This document shows, piece after piece, positions 16,400 to 22,994 of a stretch of DNA of 64,000 nt. Below the pieces are notes generated by a model. That model ran no database searches. It was not told the DNA's origin and saw only the letters and a list, made by a program, of their open reading frames with translations. Position 1 is the stretch's first letter. Each line of letters starts with the position of its first letter. Origin of the DNA: Nocardioides sp. T2.26MG-1 (GTDB taxonomy: Bacteria; Actinomycetota; Actinomycetes; Propionibacteriales; Nocardioidaceae); NCBI RefSeq assembly GCF_950101795.1, contig NZ_CATNLZ010000036.1, positions 1 through 64,000 on the forward strand. Reading direction: 5' to 3'. The translations under genes were made by a program, and so were the position numbers.

Positions 16400-17502
16400 T
16401 CGCGCTCGATCTCGAGGTCCAGCCACCGCGCCAGGTCCGCGATCTCGGCGTCCACGGCCGCGCGCACCTCGGAGGTGAACGGCTCGTCCTCGTGCACGGC
16501 CGTCACCCTCAGCACGCCGGCCGCGCGGTCGGCGGTGGCGTCGAGCTTGCCGACCAGCCGGTCGCCGTACAGGACCGGCAGCGCGTAGTAGCCCCAGCGG
16601 CGCTTGGCGGCGGGCTTGTACATCTCGAGCAGGTACTCGTACTCGAACAGCTCGGCCAGCCGCTTGCGGTCCGCGACCAGGCGGTCGAACGGCGAGAGCA
16701 GTGCGGCCCGGCCCTCGAACGGCGAGCCGTCGAGGTAGGCCGGGTCCACGCGCCACTCCCCCTTGACGCCCTCGACCACGGCCCGCTCGCCGGCGTCGCC
16801 GACGTCGTACGGCTCCCCCGGCGCCTCGGCGACCCGCGGCCGTGCGATCCCCAGGGCATGCAGCCGGCGCTCGCGGAGCACCCGGTCGGCCTCGTCGACC
16901 GGGGGCACGGGGTCGTCGGGGTAGACCCGCTCGGCGAGATCCCAGAGCCGGTCCTTGCCCCAGCCGCCGGCGGTCGCCACCTCGCCGCGCTGCACCATGA
17001 ACCCCAGCATCCGCTGGACGTTCTTGTTGTTGGTCCACCCGCTCGACCCCCACGGCACCTCGCAGGTGTCGGGCAGGTCGCGGACCGGCAGCGGCCCGTC
17101 GGCGCGCAGCCGCTCGAGGATGTCGAGCCGACAGGCCTCGTTGGCCTCCACCCACGCGACCCGCTGCACCTGCCAGTCGCGCAGATCGCCGGCGCCCGGC
17201 CACTGCGCCATCTCGGCACGGAACAGCGCCAGGTCCTCGGCCGGTCGCAGCAGGCCGTGCAGGTCGATCACCCGCTGCTCGTCGACGGCGTCGCGCAGCT
17301 CGCCGGGGTCGTACGTCGAGCCGAGGCGGCTCCACAACACCAGGTCGGCGCTCGGCGCGACGGCGCTGATCGGGTCGTGCTGCAGCATCGTCAGGTGGCG
17401 CAGCACCGTCATCAGGTCGGCCGGCCGACCCGCGTCGAGCAGCTGTGCGCGCACCGAGACACGCCGCGCGTCGGCGCGTGAGAGCTGGTGCGGCGTCGTC
17501 AC
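16396..17502 (-). CDS. YcaQ-like winged-helix DNA glycosylase family protein (HTH_42)
   Basis: A 368-residue protein of the HTH_42 (DUF1006) family, which includes E. coli YcaQ/AlkX and Streptomyces AlkZ, glycosylases that unhook DNA interstrand crosslinks. The N-terminal TMLQHDPISAV segment and SPFDRLVADRKRLAELFEYEY followed by LPVLYGDRLVGKLD are the family core; family glycosylases use a QxQ or QxD-type motif, and LQHD fits the latter. I chose GTG 17502 because TACGCT (complement of 17510-17515) is 7 bases upstream; a TTG at 17520 also opens the frame. Function as a glycosylase is inferred from family membership. Confidence 0.75.
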   Translation of the reverse strand: MTTPHQLSRADARRVSVRAQLLDAGRPADLMTVLRHLTMLQHDPISAVAPSADLVLWSRLGSTYDPGELRDAVDEQRVIDLHGLLRPAEDLALFRAEMAQWPGAGDLRDWQVQRVAWVEANEACRLDILERLRADGPLPVRDLPDTCEVPWGSSGWTNNKNVQRMLGFMVQRGEVATAGGWGKDRLWDLAERVYPDDPVPPVDEADRVLRERRLHALGIARPRVAEAPGEPYDVGDAGERAVVEGVKGEWRVDPAYLDGSPFEGRAALLSPFDRLVADRKRLAELFEYEYLLEMYKPAAKRRWGYYALPVLYGDRLVGKLDATADRAAGVLRVTAVHEDEPFTSEVRAAVDAEIADLARWLDLEIERD

Positions 17503-17509
17503 GTCCGCG

Positions 17510-17515
17510 AGCGTA
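17510..17515 (-). promoter_or_regulatory. -10 element of the YcaQ-like gene
   Basis: TACGCT on the minus strand ends 7 bases before the GTG at 17502, which decides the start and suggests a leaderless transcript. Confidence 0.45.
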
Positions 17516-17561
17516 GTCAAACCTGTTGGTGCCGCGGCGCGGCAGACGGTTGGCTGAGGAC

Positions 17562-18818
17562 ATGAGCAACCACCCGATCCGCGTCGACCGCGCCGCCGAC
17601 GCCGACCGCTACCTGGCGACCGACCAGCTCGTCTGGTCGGCCGAGGTGCGGAGCGCCCCGACCGAGGTGCAGCTGACCGGCGTCGAGCCCCGACACCGGT
17701 TCGCGGCCGAGGCCGTGGGCGCCGACCCGGCGACGTACCCCGGCATCTACGGCGTGTACCCGATGACGCTGGCGGTGCCCGGCCCTGACGCGGGCCGGCG
17801 CCAGGTCCCGTGCGCCGGCCTCACGTGGGTGGGAGTGCACCCGGACCACCGGCGCCGGGGCGTGCTGAGCGCGATGCTGCGCCACCACTTCGAACAGGTG
17901 CACGCGGACGGTGGGCACCTCTCGGCCCTGCACGCGAGCGAGCCGGCCATCTACGGCCGGCACGGCTACGGCCTCGCGGCGATCGAGCTCCAGGTGCGCG
18001 TCGGACGGGGCACGGAGCTCTCTGCGCCGCACCTCGAGGATGCGGCGGTCACGACCCGGATGGCGACCGTGACCGACCCCGGCATCCCCGCGCGGCTGCG
18101 GGCCTGCCACCTCGCCCACGCCGAGGTCGGCGCGGTCGTCGGCGAGCACGGCTACTACGAGAGGGTCTGCCTGCAGCTGCCCGAGGACCTGCGAGGCAAG
18201 GAGCCGTGGCGGGTGCTGTTCGCCCAGCGCGACGGCGTGGACGTCGGGTTCACGCTGTTCCGGCGCGCCGAGAAGTGGGAGCGAGCGCGCCCTGCCGGCG
18301 AGGTGGAGGTGTGGACGGTGGTGGGAGAGCCAGCGGCGCGGCTGGCGCTGCTGCGGCGTCTGGTCGACCTCGACCTGATGGCGACGGTCAAGGTCGGCAC
18401 CGTCGGCGTCGACGACCCGCTGCTGTCCTGGACCGGCGGCCCGCGGGGCGCGTCGGACGTGGGGATGTACGACGGCCTGTGGGTGCGGCTGGTCGACCTG
18501 CCCGGGGCGCTGGCGGCCCGCACGTGGAGCGCACCGTGCGACGTGGTCGTCGAGGTGGCCGACCGGGCCGCACCCTGGAACGACGGCGCCTGGCGGATCC
18601 ACGCCGACGCCGCAGGGGTCGCCGCCGTCGAGCGCTCCTCAGCCGAGCCCGACCTGTCCCTGGACGTCGCCGTGCTGGGGGCGGCGTACCTCGGCGGCGG
18701 CAACCTCGTCACCGCGCACCGCGCCGGCCTGCTGGCCGAGCACCGCCCGGGCGCGGTCCGCGAGGTGTGGCGGGGTCTGCGCACCGAGGTGGCGCCGACG
18801 GCGGCCGTGGGGTTCTAG
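17562..18818 (+). CDS. Eis-like GNAT N-acetyltransferase
   Basis: A 418-residue protein with the three-part Eis architecture: N-terminal GNAT domain with the acetyl-CoA loop VGVHPDHRRRGVLSAMLRHH, a second GNAT-like domain, and a C-terminal SCP2-like sterol-carrier domain ending in a free carboxylate (AAVGF). Eis proteins acetylate amines of aminoglycosides or other polyamines. The YGRHGYGLA segment is also typical. The ATG at 17562 is preceded by TGAGGA. It is divergent from the YcaQ-like gene, with 59 bases between the starts. The substrate is unknown. Confidence 0.85.
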   Translation: MSNHPIRVDRAADADRYLATDQLVWSAEVRSAPTEVQLTGVEPRHRFAAEAVGADPATYPGIYGVYPMTLAVPGPDAGRRQVPCAGLTWVGVHPDHRRRGVLSAMLRHHFEQVHADGGHLSALHASEPAIYGRHGYGLAAIELQVRVGRGTELSAPHLEDAAVTTRMATVTDPGIPARLRACHLAHAEVGAVVGEHGYYERVCLQLPEDLRGKEPWRVLFAQRDGVDVGFTLFRRAEKWERARPAGEVEVWTVVGEPAARLALLRRLVDLDLMATVKVGTVGVDDPLLSWTGGPRGASDVGMYDGLWVRLVDLPGALAARTWSAPCDVVVEVADRAAPWNDGAWRIHADAAGVAAVERSSAEPDLSLDVAVLGAAYLGGGNLVTAHRAGLLAEHRPGAVREVWRGLRTEVAPTAAVGF

Positions 18819-18825
18819 GCGGCTC

Positions 18826-18933
18826 CTACGGCCCGCCGACCATCCCGTACGTCCAGACCTGGCCCTCGTCGTCCCGCACGTAGATGACGACAGGCAGGCC
18901 GGCCTCCCAGCTGAACAGCACCAGCCTCTTCAC
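18826..18933 (-). CDS. Short ORF, hypothetical or remnant of a longer gene
   Basis: A 35-residue minus-strand frame from GTG 18933 encodes VKRLVLFSWEAGLPVVIYV followed by a charged turn and a hydrophobic end (WTYGMVGGP). Its composition looks protein-like, unlike the Arg/Pro-rich frame upstream of it, but no ribosome-binding site is seen and I do not recognise the family. It could be a small protein, or the end of a gene whose 5' part was replaced by the sequence around the hairpin at 19009-19066. Confidence 0.25.
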   Translation of the reverse strand: MKRLVLFSWEAGLPVVIYVRDDEGQVWTYGMVGGP

Positions 18934-19008
18934 CGGGGTGGGACGCCCGTCCGTCGGCCGTGGTTGCGCATCCCGATCGCGGTCGCTGTCCGACTCCGCC
19001 CGGTGCGG

Positions 19009-19066
19009 TCGCGGGACGTCATGCGGATGGAGCAAGCGGTTGCTCCATCCGGATGACCTCCCGCGA
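19009..19066. repeat. 58-base interrupted palindrome forming a long hairpin
   Basis: Left arm 19009-19035 and right arm 19040-19066 pair over 8, 5 and 12 bases separated by two single mismatches, around a GCGG loop (19036-19039). The innermost 12 base pairs (CGGATGGAGCAA with TTGCTCCATCCG) are perfect. It has no T-run and is not next to a stop codon of a strong gene, so it is not a typical terminator. It could be a small mobile palindromic element (REP or MITE-like), or an RNA structure in the kinase leader. No second copy is visible in this window. Confidence 0.7.
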
Positions 19067-19161
19067 GTGTGACGTTGTCGATCCGCGGGGTTCGGTCGGA
19101 CGCAGCGGGGTACAAGGAGACCTGTCACCGACGTCGGGGGACGTGCAGAGGGAGAACGATC

Positions 19162-20313
19162 ATGGCCAGGCAGGCCGTCCTGCTCGGCGAGCGCTACGAG
19201 CTCGGCGAGCTCCTGGGCCGCGGCGGCATGGCCGACGTCTTCCGCGCCACCGACACGCTCCTGGGCCGCCCGGTCGCGGTCAAGGTCCTGCGGGACGGCA
19301 CGGACGACCCCGCCGACCGCGCCCGGTTCACGGCCGAGGCCCGCACGCTCGCGCAGCTCTCCCACCGCGGCCTGGTCATGGTGCTCGACGCCGGCGTCGC
19401 CGGCACCGACACGGCCGACCGGCCGTTCCTCGTCATGGAGCTCGTCGACGGCCCCACCCTCGCGGCGGAGCTGGCTGCGGGCCCCCTCGACCGCGAGCGC
19501 GTCGGCGCGATCGGGGTCCAGCTCGCCGACGCCCTGGCCTACGCCCACGACCGCGGCGTCGTCCACCGTGACGTCAAGCCCGGCAACGTCCTCATCGGAG
19601 CCGACGACCGGGTCAAGCTCGCCGACTTCGGGATCGCCCGGCTGATCGGCGACACGGTCCGGCACACCCGGACCGGCCAGGCCATCGGGACCGCGGCGTA
19701 CCTCGCCCCCGAGCAGGTGATGGGCCGCGACGTCGACGGGGCGGCGGACGTGTACTCGCTCGGCCTGGTGCTGCTGGAGGCCGTCACCGGCGAGCGGGCC
19801 TACCCCGGCACGCCCACGGAGGCCGCGATGGCCCGGCTCACCCGCGAGCCCGAGGTTCCGGCGCACCTCCCCGAGTCGTGGCAGCACCTCCTGCGCGCGA
19901 TGACCGCGACCGAGCCGGCCGACCGGTGCTCGGCGGCCGAGGTCGCCGACCGGCTCCGCGCGCAGCCGGCCGTCGATGCGGCCACCACGGCCGTGCTCAC
20001 CGAGCACCCGACGGCATACGCCGCCGCTGCCCCGCCGACGACCGCACCCCCTGGCCGTTCGCCCCGGACCGATGCCGCGGGCGAGGCGATCGCAGGCGCC
20101 GTACGCCGGGGTCTCGACCGGGCGCGTGCCCTCGAGCCGCACGAGCGCGGAGTGGCGGCGGCGGTCGCGTGCCTGCTCCTGCTCATCCTCGTCGTCGCAG
20201 TGGTCGCCGGTGGCGGCGGCGGGAACGGGAGCCGGAGCGACATCCCGCCGAACACTCCTCCGGCGCTCGAGCGGCCGCTGGCCGACCTGCACGACGCGGT
20301 GGAGGGCCGATGA
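19162..20313 (+). CDS. Membrane-anchored Ser/Thr protein kinase (PknB-like catalytic domain)
   Basis: A 383-residue Hanks-type kinase. The Gly-rich loop is LLGRGGMADVFRA, the ATP Lys is in VAVKVL, the catalytic loop is VVHRDVKPGNVLI, and the metal motif is DFGIA; TGQAIGTAAYLAPEQ is the activation segment. A single membrane helix (about 333-352) is followed by only about 30 outer residues, so there are no PASTA or other known sensor repeats. The ATG is preceded by GGGAGAA at proper spacing. The gene overlaps the lipoprotein gene by ATGA, so the partner outside the membrane may supply the missing sensor. Targets are unknown. Confidence 0.9.
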   Translation: MARQAVLLGERYELGELLGRGGMADVFRATDTLLGRPVAVKVLRDGTDDPADRARFTAEARTLAQLSHRGLVMVLDAGVAGTDTADRPFLVMELVDGPTLAAELAAGPLDRERVGAIGVQLADALAYAHDRGVVHRDVKPGNVLIGADDRVKLADFGIARLIGDTVRHTRTGQAIGTAAYLAPEQVMGRDVDGAADVYSLGLVLLEAVTGERAYPGTPTEAAMARLTREPEVPAHLPESWQHLLRAMTATEPADRCSAAEVADRLRAQPAVDAATTAVLTEHPTAYAAAAPPTTAPPGRSPRTDAAGEAIAGAVRRGLDRARALEPHERGVAAAVACLLLLILVVAVVAGGGGGNGSRSDIPPNTPPALERPLADLHDAVEGR

Positions 20314-20756
20314 GCAGGCAGCGACGCTCCCGCGCGCTCGTGGTCGCCGCGACGCTGGTCGCCCTGACCACGGGCTGCGGCGACGACAGCACCCCGGCGG
20401 ACTCGGTCCCCGCGCTCTCGCGACAGCTCGACCGGGTCGACACCGCCATCGCCGGCGAGCGGTACGACGACGCGCGCACCGCCCTCGATGCCCTCACCGC
20501 GACCGCCGAGCGGGCCCGGACCGACGGCACCCTCGCAGATGCGGACGCCGACGCCATCCTCCGCGCGGCCGCGGCCCTGGCCGACCGGCTGCCGGAGGCC
20601 AGCGAGTCGCCGGAGCCGTCGACCACGCCGAGCCCCTCGTCCGTCGCCACCCAGAGCACGCCGGTCGAGCCCGACGACGAGGAGGACGTCCCGAAGGAGC
20701 ACGGCAAGGGCAAGGGCCAGGGCCAGGGCAAAGCCCACGGTCACGACAAGGACTGA
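20310..20756 (+). CDS. Secreted lipoprotein coupled to the kinase
   Basis: A 148-residue protein with a signal peptide ending in the lipobox LTTGC (Cys at about 23). Residues 30-95 are predicted helical, with a repeated Ala/Asp/Arg pattern (DRVDTAIAGERYDDARTALD) like a short coiled-coil or TPR-like helix pair. After that comes a Ser/Pro/Thr linker, an acidic stretch and a tail of alternating Gly/Lys/Gln/His (GKGKGQGQGKAHGHDKD). The ATG overlaps the kinase stop, so both are made together. No family is recognised. The charged tail may contact the cell wall or metal ions. Its 3' end overlaps the convergent LysR gene by 16 bases. Confidence 0.7.
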   Translation: MSRQRRSRALVVAATLVALTTGCGDDSTPADSVPALSRQLDRVDTAIAGERYDDARTALDALTATAERARTDGTLADADADAILRAAAALADRLPEASESPEPSTTPSPSSVATQSTPVEPDDEEDVPKEHGKGKGQGQGKAHGHDKD

Positions 20757-21673
20757 GCGCGCGAGCGGGTGGCAGCCACCTCGGCGGCCTCGCGCAACTG
20801 CTCGGCGACCGCCTCGACCGTGGGAGTCCGGGTCCTCCGGGTCAGCAGGAACACCTCGCGCCCGACGCCCCCGGACTCGAACGGCCGCACCGCCACGCCC
20901 GGTGGCTCGAAGCCGACGACCAGGTCCGGCAGCAGGGCACCGGCCCCCGTCGTACGCACCATCTCGAGAAGCAGGACGAAGTCGTCGGACGTGTAGCGGA
21001 TGTCGGGCTCGAACCCTCCGATCGACCGGCAGGCCCGCAGGTGCATCGCGTAGTGGCCGGTGCCCGGCTGGCTGGTGGCCCACGGCAACCCGGCCAGGCT
21101 GGCGAGGCGGATCCGCTTGGCGTTCGCCAGCGGATGGTCGACCGGCAGCACGATGTTGATGCGCTCGCGCAGCGCGACCTCGCGCTGGAACTCCGGATGG
21201 ATGGCGCGAGGCTGCGCGTCGTACTCGTCGCCGACGAGCAGGTCGAGCTGGTGCAGCCGCAGGTCGGGCAGGGCCTGTTCCACCTCGGTCTCGGTGGCCT
21301 CGAGCCGGATCGCCGGGTGCCGCTCCGCGAGCGCCCGGATGGCGGGCGCGACGATCCGCAGGAAGGCGGACTGGAAGGCTGCGACCCGGACGACGCCCGC
21401 CAGCCGCCCCGCGGAGACGGCGGCCACCTCGGCCGCGGCGGCCTCGACCCCCTCGAGGAGCCCGTCGGCGTGCCGGACCAGGACCTGCCCGGCCTCCGTC
21501 AGCCGGACGTTGCGCCCCACGCGCTCGAGAAGCGGCGTCCCGGCCTCGCGCTCGAGGGCCGACAGCTGCTGGGAGACCGCACTCGGGGTGTAGCCCAGCG
21601 CCTGCGCCGCGGCGTGGAGGGTGCCGCGCACGTGCACCTCGCGCAGCACGCGCAACCGCCGCAGGTCGATCAT
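20741..21673 (-). CDS. LysR-family transcriptional regulator
   Basis: A 310-residue LTTR. The N-terminal winged helix (MIDLRRLRVLREV then LGYTPSAVSQQLSALEREAG) and the two-part periplasmic-binding-like effector domain (about 90-295) are typical. The ATG at 21673 fits the family start; the longer frame to 21751 would run through the operator. It is divergent from the EamA exporter and starts 3 bases from the palindrome at 21676-21692, the usual arrangement for an autoregulated LTTR controlling its divergent neighbour. The effector is unknown. Confidence 0.9.
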   Translation of the reverse strand: MIDLRRLRVLREVHVRGTLHAAAQALGYTPSAVSQQLSALEREAGTPLLERVGRNVRLTEAGQVLVRHADGLLEGVEAAAAEVAAVSAGRLAGVVRVAAFQSAFLRIVAPAIRALAERHPAIRLEATETEVEQALPDLRLHQLDLLVGDEYDAQPRAIHPEFQREVALRERINIVLPVDHPLANAKRIRLASLAGLPWATSQPGTGHYAMHLRACRSIGGFEPDIRYTSDDFVLLLEMVRTTGAGALLPDLVVGFEPPGVAVRPFESGGVGREVFLLTRRTRTPTVEAVAEQLREAAEVAATRSRAQSLS

Positions 21674-21675
21674 CT

Positions 21676-21692
21676 GTTCAGAATAACTGAAC
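21676..21692. promoter_or_regulatory. LysR-type operator palindrome
   Basis: GTTCAG-N5-CTGAAC is a perfect 6+6 palindrome with a 5-base spacer and contains the T-N11-A core of LysR boxes. It lies between the divergent lysR and eamA genes, next to the lysR start. A half-site CTGAAC recurs near 21720. This AT-richer stretch stands out from the GC-rich surroundings. Confidence 0.6.
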
Positions 21693-21749
21693 GACAGTCC
21701 GCACATATCGGCGATAGACCTGAACGATTCCGCCACCGAGACTGGAGGC

Positions 21750-22655
21750 ATGGGATCGATCGCGTGCCTCCTCTCCGCCGTCGCCTTCGGCGTGATGGCG
21801 GTCTTCGCGAAGCTCGCGTACGACGACGGCGTGCAGCTCGACGCGCTGCTGCTGGTCCGCTTCGGTCTCGCCGGCCTCCTGCTGCTCGCCTTCTCCCGAG
21901 GACGGCTACGCCTCCTGACCCGGCGAGCGGTGGTCGTCGGCCTGCTGATGGGCGCCGTCGGGTACGCCGCCCAGGCCGGCCTCTACTTCGCCGCGCTGAC
22001 CCGGGTCGACGCGTCCGAGGTGGCCCTGGTCTTCAGCGTCTATCCGCTCCTGGTGATGACGATGGCCGTGCTGACCCGGCGCGAGCCGCCGACCCGCCGC
22101 CGGGCCCTAGGCCTCGTGGTGGCGCTGACCGGTGTCGCGCTGGTGCTCGGCGGCGCGTCCGCGGGGACGTTCGACCTCGCCGGGTCGGCGTGCGCCCTCG
22201 GGTCGGCAGTCGTCTACACGGTCTACATCCTCGTCGGCGACCGGGTCGCGGGCACCGACCCGATCGCCTTCGCCACCCTCGTCTGCTGCGGGGCGTTCGC
22301 GACGTTCGCGGTGTGGTCGGGGCTGCACGGCGCGCCCGACCTGGCGTTCGCGGCCCGGGGCTGGCTCTGGCTCTCGCTGATCGCGCTGGTCAGCACCGTC
22401 GGCGCCATCCTGCTGTTCTTCGCCGGTCTCGCCCGGGTCGGGCCGTCGGTCGCCGCGCTCCTGTCGATCATCGAGCCCGTCGTCACGGTCACCGCAGCGG
22501 CCCTCGTGTTCGGCGAGTCGCTGTCGCCGCAGCAGGTGCTCGGCGGTGCGCTGGTGCTCGGGACGGTGCTGTTCGTCCAGTGGCCGGGCGGTCGGGACAC
22601 CGGCCGTCGATCGGCGCCGGTGCAGATCGAACCGGAGCTACGATCGGTCTCATGA
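21750..22655 (+). CDS. EamA/DMT-family membrane exporter
   Basis: A 301-residue protein with ten hydrophobic helices in two EamA repeats (about 1-135 and 145-285). The second half has the FFAGLARVGPSVAALLSIIEP signature typical of RhaT/EamA drug/metabolite transporters. Its divergent LysR gene probably controls it in response to the exported compound. The stop overlaps the ATG of the Pro/His-rich secreted protein (ATGA). The substrate is not known. Confidence 0.85.
   Translation: MGSIACLLSAVAFGVMAVFAKLAYDDGVQLDALLLVRFGLAGLLLLAFSRGRLRLLTRRAVVVGLLMGAVGYAAQAGLYFAALTRVDASEVALVFSVYPLLVMTMAVLTRREPPTRRRALGLVVALTGVALVLGGASAGTFDLAGSACALGSAVVYTVYILVGDRVAGTDPIAFATLVCCGAFATFAVWSGLHGAPDLAFAARGWLWLSLIALVSTVGAILLFFAGLARVGPSVAALLSIIEPVVTVTAAALVFGESLSPQQVLGGALVLGTVLFVQWPGGRDTGRRSAPVQIEPELRSVS
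22639..22644 (+). promoter_or_regulatory. -10 element inside eamA for the Pro/His-rich gene
   Basis: TACGAT lies 7 bases before the ATG at 22652, so the small secreted protein can be expressed from its own leaderless promoter within the end of eamA as well as by coupling. Confidence 0.4.
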
Positions 22656-22954
22656 GGCCGCTGCCCGCGCTCGCGGCCCTGGTGCTGGCCGCGGGTGCGC
22701 TGAGCCCGGGCGTCGCCGCGCAGGCGCGGACGGCACCGGCGCCCGACCCCGTGCCGCCCGCCGCCCGGGCGCACCGGCACGTCGCACCGCCGTACCTCCC
22801 CGACGCCACGCGGCCGGTGCCGATCCCGCACGCTCAGCCGCACGGCCTGCCGCCGGTCCCGATCCCGCACGTGCACCAGCGAGATCCCCGTCCGGTGCCC
22901 ATGCCGCAGCTCACCGAGCCGCCGGTCCCGCACCTCGAGCTGCCGCGGCGGTGA
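22652..22954 (+). CDS. Small secreted Pro/His-rich repeat protein
   Basis: A 100-residue protein. Residues 1-24 form a signal peptide (LPALAALVLAAGALSPGVAA). The mature part is low in charge variety and rich in Pro and His, with a degenerate repeat RPVPIPH-AQPHGL-PPVPIPH-VHQRDP-RPVPMPQ and a final PPVPHLE. Repeated xPVPIPH units with His could bind metal ions or cell-wall polymers, but this is inference. I do not recognise a family. The ATG overlaps the eamA stop and follows TACGAT by 7 bases. Start and repeat structure argue that it is a real gene. Confidence 0.6.
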   Translation: MRPLPALAALVLAAGALSPGVAAQARTAPAPDPVPPAARAHRHVAPPYLPDATRPVPIPHAQPHGLPPVPIPHVHQRDPRPVPMPQLTEPPVPHLELPRR

Positions 22955-22982
22955 CCCGCACCCGACTGTCGGTGCCGTGAGC

Positions 22983-22988
22983 AAGGAT
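22983..22988 (+). promoter_or_regulatory. -10 element of lhr
   Basis: AAGGAT lies 6 bases before the GTG at 22995. The surrounding block GCAAGGATGGtCGGGTGGC is nearly identical to the one before lpd at 58507-58525, which argues for a real promoter and for the GTG at 22995 as start rather than 22977. Confidence 0.45.
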
Positions 22989-22994
22989 GGTCGG

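Larger units (their letters stand above)
18819..19161. other. 343-base intergenic stretch: small ORF remnant, long hairpin, kinase leader
   Basis: Three things are visible: a 35-codon minus-strand reading frame at 18826-18933, a near-perfect 58-base hairpin at 19009-19066, and the leader of the kinase gene with a GGGAGAA ribosome-binding site at 19150-19156. I found no convincing -10/-35 pair for the kinase and no RNA gene. Confidence 0.5.
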
